Shown: positions 24,638 to 33,060 of the stretch, in pieces | Numbering within the stretch: position 1 is the first letter of the stretch | Layout of the letters: each line of letters opens with the position of its first letter | Origin: Bacteroides congonensis | GTDB taxonomy: Bacteria; Bacteroidota; Bacteroidia; Bacteroidales; Bacteroidaceae | NCBI RefSeq assembly: GCF_900130125.1 | Contig: NZ_FQXY01000008.1 | Coordinates: 450,301 to 514,300 of the forward strand | Direction: 5' to 3' | Length of the DNA stretch: 64,000 nucleotides | The notes under the pieces: model-generated | Database searches by the model: none | What the model was told of the DNA's origin: nothing | The model's input: the letters and a program-made list of their open reading frames with translations, nothing else | Translations under genes and position numbers: made by a program

Positions 24638-25741
24638 ATGGATATAAATCAGAATTATAGAGAAGCGGTAAAGAATATAAAAGAAGCTATTCTACGCAGC
24701 CAGTACCGTGCAGTTGCATCGGTGAACAAGGAACAGTTATCTCTTTATTACGGTATCGGACGTTACGTGTCGGAAAATTCCCGTACGGGCTTTTGGGGAA
24801 AAGGTGCAATAGAACAGATATCTTCCCTATTGCAAAAAGAGTTGCCGGGATTAAGGGGATTTTCAGCAACAAGCATAAGAAATATGCGTATTTTTTATGA
24901 GGAATGGGCTCCGATTTTAAATCATCAGCCATTGGCTGATGATTTGGTGTTAAATGAAAAATTGCTTCTTGTAGAAATTCATCAGCCAGCGGCTGACGAA
25001 TTTAATTGGGCTGACTTCCTTTCAATCGGCTTTAGTCATCATACTGAAATCATATCTAAAGCTAAGACTTTAGAAGCGCGATTGTTTTATATACATGAGT
25101 GCGCTACTCGTTATTGGAGCAAATATGCTTTAAGAGATTACTTAAAAGCAGACCTATACAGCCATCGGGGAACTTTACCTAATAATTTCGCACAAACATT
25201 GCCCGATACTAAGCAAGCTCTAAAAGCTGTTTGTTCATTCAAAGATGAATACCTGCTTGATTTCATCAATGTAGAGGAACTGGATGAACAAGAAGAGGAT
25301 TTAGACGAAAAGATAGTAGAAAAGGCGATTGTTGCCAATGTGAAGAAGTTCATCATGACCTTTGGACAAGATTTCAGCTTTATAGGCAATCAATATCGTG
25401 TGGAGGTTGCAGGGGAGGAAATGTTCATTGATCTGCTCTTTTTCAATCGAGAACTTAATTCGTTGGTCGCGGTCGAGTTGAAATCCGGAAAATTCCGTAC
25501 ATCTTATTTGGGGCAACTGAATACTTACCTATCTGCCTTGGATACATATATCAGAAAGCCGCACGAAAATCCCTCTATCGGAATAATCTTTTGCAGGGAA
25601 ATGAATCAAACCTTTGTAGAGTTTGCAGTGCGTGATTATAACAAACCGATGGGAGTTGCTACCTACCGTGCATCCAAAGATATGCCGGAACGACTTCGTA
25701 ACGCCCTGCCGGACATTGAGGATTTGAAAAAGCTATTGTAA
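24638..25741 (+). CDS. DUF1016 (YhcG-type) PD-(D/E)XK nuclease-domain protein
   Basis: 367-residue protein. Residues about 10-185 are the DUF1016 N-terminal winged-helix-like domain (YYGIGRYVSEN, GFSATSIRNMRIFYE), and residues about 200-360 the YhcG PD-(D/E)XK nuclease domain, with the active-site pattern D-LLFFNRELNSLVAVELKSG carrying Asp and the E-L-K triad. Function is uncertain; such genes travel with restriction systems and mobile DNA. The N-domain contains an inserted loop with two near-identical peptides (HQPLADD and HQPAADE), each coded by a 27-29 bp palindrome at 24919-24945 and 24975-25003. It starts 21 bp after the transporter gene and sits at the left edge of an accessory stretch. 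Confidence 0.85.
   Translation: MDINQNYREAVKNIKEAILRSQYRAVASVNKEQLSLYYGIGRYVSENSRTGFWGKGAIEQISSLLQKELPGLRGFSATSIRNMRIFYEEWAPILNHQPLADDLVLNEKLLLVEIHQPAADEFNWADFLSIGFSHHTEIISKAKTLEARLFYIHECATRYWSKYALRDYLKADLYSHRGTLPNNFAQTLPDTKQALKAVCSFKDEYLLDFINVEELDEQEEDLDEKIVEKAIVANVKKFIMTFGQDFSFIGNQYRVEVAGEEMFIDLLFFNRELNSLVAVELKSGKFRTSYLGQLNTYLSALDTYIRKPHENPSIGIIFCREMNQTFVEFAVRDYNKPMGVATYRASKDMPERLRNALPDIEDLKKLL
24919..24945. repeat. In-frame 27-bp palindrome in DUF1016 gene, copy 1
   Basis: Perfect 13-bp arms around a single central T, core ATCAGCC/GGCTGAT. It codes the peptide NHQPLADDL. Confidence 0.9.
24975..25003. repeat. In-frame 29-bp palindrome in DUF1016 gene, copy 2
   Basis: 13-bp arms with one G-U-compatible mismatch and loop AGC. 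It shares the ATCAGCC/GGCTGA core with copy 1 and codes the similar peptide IHQPAADEF. Confidence 0.88.
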
Positions 25742-25833
25742 AGCGAAAGCCTTGTTCCTTTTTGGCAGGAAATTATCTTTTGCTATTTCTGCAGAATGTC
25801 TAAAACTGAACATTGGAACTAGAAAGAAAAGCA

Positions 25834-26817
25834 ATGGAGGAAATATTTGAAATAGAAGACCTAAAAGAACTGGAAGAATTTTTGCAGTCCCAATCAGAGA
25901 TAGAACTGTTGCGCGAACGCTTGTTTGCCGGGTTTCTGAAATATGCGGATTATAAAAATGCGGAAGAGTGGAATAAAGCCGTTCGTCTTTGCGAGAGCCT
26001 GGCTATTATCGGCTGGGGAAATCACGAACCTGTCGAAGCATTGAGAGGACAATTCTTTAATGGAAACCCCGCGACCTGTTTTCAAAATAAATTTGGAGAA
26101 ACTCGTTTTGTCGATGCCATTTGGTCGAAAAGAGTCAACGGTTTTACTATGGAGCAGGGAAGGACAAGTTATTGTTTCAGTCCTGACGACCCGAATCAAA
26201 AGCAATCCGTATTTTGGGAATATGAGATAAAGGAAGATATACAGGATATAAGGCTTGAAAGCCAGAGAAACTGGATTCCTAAAAATCCGGTTTGGATAAG
26301 GAGGACGATTGGTAACTGTTATGAAAACTCTAAGGCAGTAATCGAGAGTGTTGACAAAGAACTGAAACCGGAGTTGGATAGAAGGATGCGCCCGGAGATG
26401 TACGGACGTGCTATTAATCGAATTATAATTAATTGTTCGTATAGCTATTATGACCACGATCACTGTAAAACAAACTATATCATTGCTGATGAAAAGTTGA
26501 AATTGAAACAAAAAGATTTCTATCGGACATTGCTCACTATGTTTACCAGGCAAGAAATAGAGAAGAATGGATATTATCTTCGCAATCGTTTTGAATTTGG
26601 ACCATTCAGGACAGATACCGGGAAAATTAGAATCGGGCTATGCCTTGAGAAAGAATTCAGTGAATTAAGTCATGCCGAACAGAAATCGAAGCTAAGCGAA
26701 TATATCCTGCTTGCTCTGAACCATGTTACCGACAAGCTAAAAAAGAAAAAACTGGATTATGACTTTGACTTGATGCTTGAAGATTTTAATTCAATACTGG
26801 CTGAGTGGAAAGTATGA
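25834..26817 (+). CDS. Protein of unknown function, about 327 residues
   Basis: Soluble protein with no signal peptide or membrane segment; I do not recognise its family. The N-terminal third is acidic and helical (EEIFEIEDLKELEEFLQS). The middle is rich in aromatic and charged residues (SYSYYDHDHCKTN around residue 205), and the C-terminus is a Lys-rich helix (DKLKKKKLDYDFDL). I use ATG 25834; an in-frame TTG at 25813 is possible. It follows the DUF1016 gene by 90 bp on the same strand and precedes the left inverted repeat of the HU/VapE unit. Its context is accessory, but nothing assigns a role. Confidence 0.6.
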   Translation: MEEIFEIEDLKELEEFLQSQSEIELLRERLFAGFLKYADYKNAEEWNKAVRLCESLAIIGWGNHEPVEALRGQFFNGNPATCFQNKFGETRFVDAIWSKRVNGFTMEQGRTSYCFSPDDPNQKQSVFWEYEIKEDIQDIRLESQRNWIPKNPVWIRRTIGNCYENSKAVIESVDKELKPELDRRMRPEMYGRAINRIIINCSYSYYDHDHCKTNYIIADEKLKLKQKDFYRTLLTMFTRQEIEKNGYYLRNRFEFGPFRTDTGKIRIGLCLEKEFSELSHAEQKSKLSEYILLALNHVTDKLKKKKLDYDFDLMLEDFNSILAEWKV

Positions 26818-26915
26818 AAAATATTATAGAGTTATCTCTGAATTCTTCGATATTCATTTGACTTTTTTATGTTAGGTTATCTGTGCAAAAATAGTTAGAA
26901 TAAAGTAATACTTAT

Positions 26916-27052
26916 TCATAGAGTAGGAAATAACTATCATTGCTCTCATCTTTTTTGCTAATGTGCTTATTAATTGATAAATAAGTATGATAGATACTTT
27001 TGAAATCCGGTATCTATCATTCTTTCTTCATGAAAAACGGGTATCTATCATT
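26916..27052. repeat. Left copy of a long inverted repeat bounding the HU/VapE/BRO unit
   Basis: About 135 bp that aligns along its length, with small gaps, to the reverse complement of 31073-31209. It contains one forward and two reverse copies of ATGATAGATAC, so it can fold on itself, and the shared outer block AAATAACTATCAT. It lies between the stop codons of two converging genes. Confidence 0.8.
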
Positions 27053-27074
27053 CTTATTTCTCTGTTTTTACTAT

Positions 27075-27683
27075 TTAATCTTTCATGGTATTAACCCGCA
27101 CATAAATTTTATGGCTGCCGCTCCCAATGGTATCCAGCACTCCTTCTTCCACCCATCCGTTCAATTCATTCAGTGCTTTGTTCTTTAGCAGTCCCGTCAG
27201 TTGAGTATACTCTTTGCGTCGTATCATCGGTCTTTCATCCAGAAACTTCTCCAGCCTGCGGCGGCGTTCCTCCACCGGAACTTCGGCGGAATGTGCAAAT
27301 CCCGACTTTGCTTTTTCCACAAATCCGCGAACCTTCTTTCGGAAAGAAGAGGAAGGACGAAAATTTACATTGTCGAAATAGATCGACTGTGCATGTATCT
27401 CTTTGGCATCCATCACCGGACGTGCTTTCAGCTTGGCTGAAAAATAGCCGAGGTCGCCCAGCTGAACGTGATAACCGCTGACTAGATATTCGGATATTTT
27501 ATTTTCAATAGCCAATTGGACTCCTTTGATATCTGCCGGTGTGAAACTGGAAGCTTGGGAGATCTCTTTGACAATTTGTTGGAAGTCGATGGTTCCGCTC
27601 GATACGATGCGGGGATACAGCGGCTGTTCGTTTTCGTCCTCTTTTGAAGACGGTTTTTTGCGGAAATCATACTTTGCGTACAT
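27075..27683 (-). CDS. HU-like DNA-binding protein (HU-HIG type)
   Basis: 202-residue protein. Residues about 25-125 match the HU/IHF-like fold of the Bacteroidetes HU-HIG type, with the DNA-arm region VQLGDLGYFSAKLKARPVMDAKEI and FDNVNFRPSSSFRKKV. A C-terminal winged-helix-like segment (about 140-200, RRKEYTQLTGLLKNKALNELNGW) is extra. Such genes often sit beside VapE/VirE-type genes in Bacteroides mobile or capsule-linked loci; here it is divergent from the VapE-like gene across a 400-bp repeat-rich gap. Its likely job is nucleoid binding or local regulation of the unit, which is inference. Confidence 0.82.
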   Translation of the reverse strand: MYAKYDFRKKPSSKEDENEQPLYPRIVSSGTIDFQQIVKEISQASSFTPADIKGVQLAIENKISEYLVSGYHVQLGDLGYFSAKLKARPVMDAKEIHAQSIYFDNVNFRPSSSFRKKVRGFVEKAKSGFAHSAEVPVEERRRRLEKFLDERPMIRRKEYTQLTGLLKNKALNELNGWVEEGVLDTIGSGSHKIYVRVNTMKD

Positions 27684-27715
27684 GCCTTTTCTTTTATGGG
27701 TTAATAGTGTTGAAA

Positions 27716-27754
27716 TGCCTTTTATAAGGCACTTTAATTGTTACTAGGTAGTAA
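27716..27754. promoter_or_regulatory. Two small palindromes upstream of the HU-like gene
   Basis: TGCCTTTTATAAGGCA (27716-27731) and TTACTAGGTAGTAA (27741-27754) are palindromes 33-71 bp upstream of the HU-like start codon. They look like operator sites, but the bound protein is unknown. Confidence 0.45.
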
Positions 27755-27818
27755 GATAACCTGTATTTGAAGCTTGGATAATCTGCTTGGAACGGCATCT
27801 TTTCTTGGGCACACAATT

Positions 27819-27891
27819 GTGGGCTGTAGAGCCCGCGCCTGTAAACTGTACAGCCCGCAAATGTGGGCTATACGGCACACATCTGCGGGCT
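27819..27891. repeat. Cluster of five GYGGGCT heptamers in the divergent gap
   Basis: The heptamer occurs at 27819, 27830 (reverse), 27852 (reverse), 27863 and 27885 within 73 bp, and neighbouring copies pair into hairpins. It lies between the HU-like and VapE-like genes, about 110 bp upstream of the latter's promoter. The rest of the 400-bp gap (27684-28082) holds no gene. Confidence 0.65.
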
Positions 27892-28000
27892 GAAGTCTTA
27901 CTGCCTGCAAAGATACATCATCCTGCCTTTATTCGCAAATTTAGTAAGCATTATTTCTATAAAATAAAGGCATGTGACGTAGCAAATAAAGACGGGAAAA

Positions 28001-28032
28001 TTTGTTCGGGCGGCGTACTTGTCGTACCTTTG
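28001..28032 (+). promoter_or_regulatory. Complete promoter for the VapE-like gene
   Basis: TTTG (28001-28004), a 20-bp spacer and TACCTTTG (28025-28032) fit the Bacteroides -33/-7 consensus. Predicted start is near 28040, about 45 nt before the ATG. Confidence 0.7.
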
Positions 28033-28082
28033 CCCGACCGTAGTGAAGCTTTCCTTATCGGTAGAAAGAATAATAAAAAAAG

Positions 28083-30167
28083 ATGAAAATAACATTAGTC
28101 AGAGACGATGGCAAGGTAAATACCTTACGGACGTTGAAAATAGAGCTCCTTCTGGAGCAGATGAAAACGGAAGTCAAGGCACAGCCCGTCTCCAGGATGA
28201 GGGAAGCGTTGAGGTATACCCTTCCGGGAAATTCGATTGAAGAGGTGCGTAAAGTTCCCAAAATGATGCCTGCCGCAGCTTTTGCCCGTAAAGAAGGGGT
28301 GATGACCTTGTGCGAATATAACGGCATAGTGATGATGGAAGTCAACAACCTTTCTGGAAGGGCGGAAGCCGACGAGGTGAAAGAGCGGGCAAAAGAACTT
28401 CCGCAAACATACCTTGCCTTCACCGGTTCTTCCGGCAAATCAGTAAAGATATGGGTGCGGTTCACTTATCCTGACGACCGCCTGCCGGATTCACGCGAAC
28501 AGGCGGAGTTTTTTCATGCGCATGCCTATCAGACGGCTGTGAAATATTATCAGCCGCAACTGCCTTTTGATATTGAACTGAAAGAACCGTCGCTCGAACA
28601 ATATTGTCGGCTGACGTATGATCCCGAACTTTATTTCAATCCGGAAGCGATGCCCGTTTACATGAAGCAGCCTGCCGGTTTTCCGTCCGAAACGACTTTT
28701 ATCAAACGGACGCGGGAAACCGACTCTCCTTTGCAGCGGATGGCGCCCGGATATGAGAATTATGAAGCGTTGTCGGTACTTTTCTCCGCCGCATTCAATC
28801 GGGCACTCGATGAATTGGATGGGTATCGGGGAGAAGAGGATATGCAACCGTTGCTGGTGTGTCTGGCAGGGCATTGTTTTCGGGCGGGTATCCCCGAAGA
28901 AGATACCGTGCGGTGGACGAAGGCGCATTACAGGCTTCCTTCGGACGACTTGCTGATTCGCGAGACTGTGAAAAGCGTGTACCGTACCGCCAAAGGGTTC
29001 GGCAAGAAGAGCAGCCTGACGGCCGAACAGCTTTTCGCCATGCAGATGGACGAATTTATGAAGCGTCGCTATGAATTCCGATACAATACGTTGACTACGG
29101 AAGTGGAATATCGCGAACGGAATAGTTTCAATTTCTATTTTCGTCCGGTAGACAAGCGGGTATTGGCAAGTATCACGATGAACGCCATGTATGAAGGGTT
29201 GAAAATGTGGGACAGGGACGTAATCCGCTATTTGGATTCCGATCATGTGCCTGTTTTTCAGCCGGTGGAGGATTTCTTGTATCACTTGCCCCGTTGGGAC
29301 GGTAAAGACCGGATTTTGGAACTGGCGAATCGTGTCCCCTGTGATAATCCGCATTGGGCACCGTTGTTCAGGCGATGGTTTCTGAGCATGATTGCCCATT
29401 GGAGGGGGATGAATAATAAGCATGCGAACAGTACGTCGCCTTTGCTGATTGGTCCGCAGGCATACCGGAAATCTACTTTTTGCAGAATGCTTCTTCCGCC
29501 CGCTTTACAGGCGTATTATACGGACAGCATTGATTTCAGCCGGAAGCGGGATGCGGAGTTGTATCTGAATCGCTTTCTGCTTATCAATATGGATGAATTC
29601 GACCAGATTAGTCCTACCCAGCAGGCTTTTCTGAAACATATTCTGCAGAAACCGGTAGTGAACACGCGTCGTCCGAACGCTTCGGCAGTGGAAGAACTTC
29701 GCCGGTATGCATCATTTATCGCCACGAGCAATCATCGGGATTTGTTGACGGATACTTCCGGTAGCCGTCGTTTCATCGGTATTTATCTGACGGGGGCTAT
29801 AGATGTGTCGCGTCCTATCGATTATGAACAACTGTATGCACAGGCGCTGGAGTTGCTTTATCATAACGAACGTTATTGGTTTGACTCCGAAGAGGAGGCT
29901 ATCATGACGGAAAGCAATCGTGAGTTTGAACAATCACCTGCCGTCGAACAACTGTTTATGGTTTATTATCGCGGGGCGGAAGATAAGGAGGAAGGCGAAT
30001 GGCTGCTGGCTATCGACATCCTGCGACGGATTCAGAAAGCGAGTAAAATGACATTCTCTGCCAGACAGGCTTCTTATTTCGGGCGTATCTTGCAGCGGCT
30101 TGGGGTGAAATCCAAACGGAAGACGTATGGGACGTATTATCATGTTGTTCCTTTGGAAGTGGAATAG
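28083..30167 (+). CDS. VapE-like (virulence-associated E / BT4734-type) NTPase
   Basis: 694-residue protein. The N-terminal part (about 40-190) resembles the BT4734/BF3469 primase-like domain (LAFTGSSGKSVKIWVRF). A helical middle with YRLPSDDLLIRETVKSVYR follows. The VapE/VirE superfamily-3-type helicase core contains Walker A GPQAYRKSTF (near residue 462), Walker B FLLINMDEFDQIS, sensor-like KPVVNTRRP and the Arg-rich DTSGSRRFIGIYL. The C-terminal 120 residues look like a DUF3874 winged helix. Such primase-helicase proteins replicate or maintain phage-like elements and satellites. Here there is no integrase or other phage gene, so its present role is unclear. Confidence 0.85.
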   Translation: MKITLVRDDGKVNTLRTLKIELLLEQMKTEVKAQPVSRMREALRYTLPGNSIEEVRKVPKMMPAAAFARKEGVMTLCEYNGIVMMEVNNLSGRAEADEVKERAKELPQTYLAFTGSSGKSVKIWVRFTYPDDRLPDSREQAEFFHAHAYQTAVKYYQPQLPFDIELKEPSLEQYCRLTYDPELYFNPEAMPVYMKQPAGFPSETTFIKRTRETDSPLQRMAPGYENYEALSVLFSAAFNRALDELDGYRGEEDMQPLLVCLAGHCFRAGIPEEDTVRWTKAHYRLPSDDLLIRETVKSVYRTAKGFGKKSSLTAEQLFAMQMDEFMKRRYEFRYNTLTTEVEYRERNSFNFYFRPVDKRVLASITMNAMYEGLKMWDRDVIRYLDSDHVPVFQPVEDFLYHLPRWDGKDRILELANRVPCDNPHWAPLFRRWFLSMIAHWRGMNNKHANSTSPLLIGPQAYRKSTFCRMLLPPALQAYYTDSIDFSRKRDAELYLNRFLLINMDEFDQISPTQQAFLKHILQKPVVNTRRPNASAVEELRRYASFIATSNHRDLLTDTSGSRRFIGIYLTGAIDVSRPIDYEQLYAQALELLYHNERYWFDSEEEAIMTESNREFEQSPAVEQLFMVYYRGAEDKEEGEWLLAIDILRRIQKASKMTFSARQASYFGRILQRLGVKSKRKTYGTYYHVVPLEVE

Positions 30168-30204
30168 GATTTGCTATTAATGATTTACTCATATATATAA
30201 TGCT

Positions 30205-31068
30205 ATGACTAAAAAAGATGCTATAAAAGTATTTGAAGATAAAAAGATTCGTGCTGTTTGGGATGACCAAAAAGAGGAATGGTATTTTTCCATTGTTGAT
30301 GTGATTGAAGTATTAACGGATAGTGACCGCCCTCGCAAGTATTGGGGGGATTTAAAAAAGAAGTTGAAAACAGAGGGAAGTCAGTTGTCCGAAGAAATCG
30401 GACAACTGAAATTACCCTCTTCCGACGGCAAACTGTATAAGACTGATGTAGCTACAACCCAACAACTTTTCCGACTCATTCAGTCTATTCCTTCGCCCAA
30501 GGCGGAGCCCTTTAAGATGTGGATGGCTCAAATTGCCAAAGAGCGTTTGGATGAAATACAAGACCCCGAACTGACTATAAACCGGGCGATGATGGAATAT
30601 AAATCTTTAGGTTACTCGGACAATTGGATTAATCAACGATTGAAATCAATTGAAGTACGGAAGGAGCTTACTGACGAATGGAAAAGGAACGGGATGCAAG
30701 AGGGCGTCCAGTTTGCTGCATTAACGGATATAATTTATCAAACGTGGGCTGAAAAGTCGGCAAAAGAATATAAGCAGTTTAAAGGATTGAAGAAAGAAAA
30801 TCTCCGTGACAATATGACAAACACTGAACTGATCCTTAATATGCTTGCCGAAACGGCTACTACGGATTTGTCCAAGGAGAGAAACCCATCCGGTTTTGCT
30901 GAAAATGCCGAAGTGGCAAGAGATGGAGGGAATGTGGCAAAAGTTGCCCGCAAGCAATTGGAAAGTCAGCTGAAACGCCCTGTTATATCTCCGCTTAATG
31001 CGAAAAGTACATTGCAAGTTGAGGGTGAATCGAAAAAAAATGAGAGCTCGGGAGAGGAAGTGGAATAA
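30205..31068 (+). CDS. BRO-N family (phage antirepressor-like) protein, copy A
   Basis: 287-residue protein with an N-terminal BRO-type DNA-binding domain (IRAVWDDQKEEWYFSIVDV, then YWGDLKKKL and TTQQLFRLIQSIPSPKAEPF to about residue 115) and a helical C-terminal domain. It is a close paralogue of the protein at 37999-38859. The main difference is at residues 59-69, where a 27-bp palindrome codes QLSEEIGQL in place of QTVTNCNAL. The C-terminus is also divergent. It follows the VapE-like gene by 37 bp, inside the inverted-repeat-bounded unit. BRO proteins are typical phage regulators; function here is inferred from family only. Confidence 0.82.
   Translation: MTKKDAIKVFEDKKIRAVWDDQKEEWYFSIVDVIEVLTDSDRPRKYWGDLKKKLKTEGSQLSEEIGQLKLPSSDGKLYKTDVATTQQLFRLIQSIPSPKAEPFKMWMAQIAKERLDEIQDPELTINRAMMEYKSLGYSDNWINQRLKSIEVRKELTDEWKRNGMQEGVQFAALTDIIYQTWAEKSAKEYKQFKGLKKENLRDNMTNTELILNMLAETATTDLSKERNPSGFAENAEVARDGGNVAKVARKQLESQLKRPVISPLNAKSTLQVEGESKKNESSGEEVE
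30382..30408. repeat. In-frame 27-bp palindrome in BRO copy A
   Basis: 10-bp perfect outer arms CAGTTGTCCG/CGGACAACTG around a 7-nt loop. It occupies the same codons as the unrelated palindrome in the paralogue at 38656-38682. Confidence 0.9.
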
Positions 31069-31072
31069 TCAA

Positions 31073-31209
31073 CCATGATAGATACCCCATTTTTAATGGT
31101 CTAAGTATGATAGATACCGGAAATAAAAATTATCTATCATACTTATTCTTTTGGTTATTAGTGATTTATGAAAATGAATGAGAGCATGATAGTTATTTTT
31201 TACTCATAG
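31073..31209. repeat. Right copy of the long inverted repeat
   Basis: Reverse-complement partner of 26916-27052, with ATGATAGATACC at two forward sites and ATCTATCAT at one reverse site. Its outer end reaches the last codons of the DUF1343 gene, whose stop codon lies within the repeat. Confidence 0.8.
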
Positions 31210-32366
31210 AGAAGATATTTTGTTCTCATCTCCTTGTAAGCCTGTAATTCCTTTTGCCAGCTATTTCTTATTTTTTCTTCCGAGTCCCCTCTGAGGATAG
31301 CTTTGCGTACACTATCCGTGCCCATAAGTAAATCGAACCATCGGGGGCGGGAGAAGAAAGCTGTGCCTTCGCCGGACAATCGGTAGAAATCGAGAAAGTA
31401 GCGGAGAGTAAATCCGTTTACGTCGTCCACGTTCCGAAGGTCTTCTCCGTAGCAGGCTACATTCTTGTGCATCGGATTTTTGTCAAAGCCGGGGAGAGAG
31501 CGGGGAGTAAAAGTAAAATCTCCATATTTCTTGTTGGGTGCCCCTAGCACTTGGAAGGGAAATGTAGTTCCCCGTCCCACGCTGACGCGGGTTGCTTCGA
31601 AAGGGCAAAGTGAAGCGTACAGACGGATGGACTGGTCGTTCGGCAGGTTGGGGGAGGGCTTGATGGGGAGTGAGTAAGGTTCTCCGTGTTTCCATCCGGT
31701 CATTGGGATTACCTTTAATGGACAAGGATTTTTCTTGTTGGCAATCCATCCTTCCCCGTTTATCATTTGAGCCAGTTCGCCGATGGTGCATCCGTGAAGT
31801 ACCGGAATAGGGAGCATACCGACAAAACTTCGATAAGCCGGTTTAAGTACCGGTCCCTCTACATAATCACATGGATTGGGACGGTCCAGTACAATCATCT
31901 CTTTATTGTTTTCTGCGCAGGCTTCCATTACATAGTACATGGTGCTGATATAAGTATAAAAGCGTGCTCCCACATCCTGAATATCAAATAAGATAACGTC
32001 GATATCTTTTAGTTGGGCGGCAGTCGGCTTTTTATTGTTGCCATACAGGGACACGATGGGGACTCCGGTACGCGAATCTTTTCCATCCTTCACAGTCTCC
32101 CCCGCGTCTGCATTTCCCCGGAAACCATGTTCGGGGGCAAATACCTTGACTATGTGGATGTCTTGTTTCAGCAGGGTATCGAGTAGGTGAGTCTGTTCCG
32201 TCCCAACGACGGAAGTGTGGTTTACAACCATTCCGACACGTTTTCCTCGGATAAGCGGCAGGTATTGTTCAAAGCGTCCGGCACCTGTGATAACTTTGCC
32301 GCTGACGCACTCGGGAAAGAGCATGGCGGACAGAAATAAAAGAATGAGGGAAGTTCTATTTCTCAT
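31200..32366 (-). CDS. DUF1343 / NamZ-like exo-beta-N-acetylmuramidase
   Basis: 388-residue secreted protein with a Sec signal peptide (residues 1-23). Characteristic strings are RVGMVVNHTSVVG, FAPEHGFRGNADAGE, VILFDIQDVGARFYTYISTM, LDRPNPCDYVEGPVL and KPSPNLPN. These define DUF1343; Bacillus NamZ and a Tannerella homologue were shown to release terminal MurNAc from peptidoglycan fragments (GH171). It probably takes part in periplasmic cell-wall recycling. It is monocistronic on the minus strand, and its 3' end overlaps the right inverted repeat. Confidence 0.88.
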   Translation of the reverse strand: MRNRTSLILLFLSAMLFPECVSGKVITGAGRFEQYLPLIRGKRVGMVVNHTSVVGTEQTHLLDTLLKQDIHIVKVFAPEHGFRGNADAGETVKDGKDSRTGVPIVSLYGNNKKPTAAQLKDIDVILFDIQDVGARFYTYISTMYYVMEACAENNKEMIVLDRPNPCDYVEGPVLKPAYRSFVGMLPIPVLHGCTIGELAQMINGEGWIANKKNPCPLKVIPMTGWKHGEPYSLPIKPSPNLPNDQSIRLYASLCPFEATRVSVGRGTTFPFQVLGAPNKKYGDFTFTPRSLPGFDKNPMHKNVACYGEDLRNVDDVNGFTLRYFLDFYRLSGEGTAFFSRPRWFDLLMGTDSVRKAILRGDSEEKIRNSWQKELQAYKEMRTKYLLYE

Positions 32367-32434
32367 GTCGGTAATTTTTTGTAATATTGCACAAAAATAT
32401 TAATTTCTCGTCAAGAGAGCAAAAAAACAAGCAC

Positions 32435-32971
32435 ATGAATCCCTACGAAATCATTGATAAGTATTATCCGGAAAATACAGAACAGCGGCAGATTTTAGTA
32501 ATACACAGCCTTGCAGTGGCGGGAAAAGCTATGAAAATACTGGATGCACATCACGAATTGCGTTTAAACAGGAGCTTTGTGAAAGAAGCCGCTCTCCTGC
32601 ATGATATTGGTATTTTTCAGACAGATGCTCCTGGCATTCAGTGCTTTGGAGAGAATCCTTATATTGCCCACGGATATTTGGGGGCTGAAATCTTGCGGGC
32701 GGAAGGCTTTCCGCAACACGCGCTGGTTTGCGAACGCCATACGGGAGCAGGACTTTCCCTACAGGAGATTATCGACCGGCAACTTCCCATCCCTCACCGT
32801 GAGATGTTGCCTGTCACTATGGAAGAACAATTGATTTGTTTTGCCGACAAGTTCTTTTCTAAAACCCGTCTGGACGAAGAGAAGACGGTGGAAAAGGCAC
32901 GGCAAAGTATTGCCAAATATGGTGAAGAAGGTTTAAGCCGCTTTGACAGATGGTGTTCTTTGTTTTTATAG
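32435..32971 (+). CDS. HD domain (HDIG-type) metal-dependent phosphohydrolase
   Basis: 178-residue cytoplasmic protein with an HD domain: the first metal His in VIHSLAVAGKAM, the His-Asp doublet in EAALLHDIGIF, a later C-E-R-H, and Asp in ICFADKFFSK. Small proteins of this kind hydrolyse phosphate esters, often nucleotides; the substrate is not known. I choose ATG 32435; the in-frame TTG at 32387 adds an unlikely lead overlapping a promoter-like TAATATTG. Divergent from the DUF1343 gene and 89 bp upstream of the lptD homologue, which has its own -7 element. Confidence 0.82.
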   Translation: MNPYEIIDKYYPENTEQRQILVIHSLAVAGKAMKILDAHHELRLNRSFVKEAALLHDIGIFQTDAPGIQCFGENPYIAHGYLGAEILRAEGFPQHALVCERHTGAGLSLQEIIDRQLPIPHREMLPVTMEEQLICFADKFFSKTRLDEEKTVEKARQSIAKYGEEGLSRFDRWCSLFL

Positions 32972-33026
32972 CACTAAAAAATAATTAAATAACGAAGTTT
33001 CCGGCTCATAATTGGTGAAGTTTGTG

Positions 33027-33034
33027 TACTTTTG
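33027..33034 (+). promoter_or_regulatory. -7 promoter element of the lptD-like gene
   Basis: TACTTTTG matches TAnnTTTG, 26 bp before the start codon. Confidence 0.55.
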
Positions 33035-33060
33035 CCACTTCAAGCGTAAACTATTAGTTA

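Noticed and set aside
27819..27891. CRISPR-like array
   Set aside because: The repeats are 7 bp, irregularly spaced and in both orientations, with no direct repeat of CRISPR length and no cas genes.
28491..29423. Antisense frame of 310 codons opposite the VapE-like gene
   Set aside because: The opposite strand codes a recognisable NTPase throughout; this frame shows only His/Arg/Phe-rich shadow composition.
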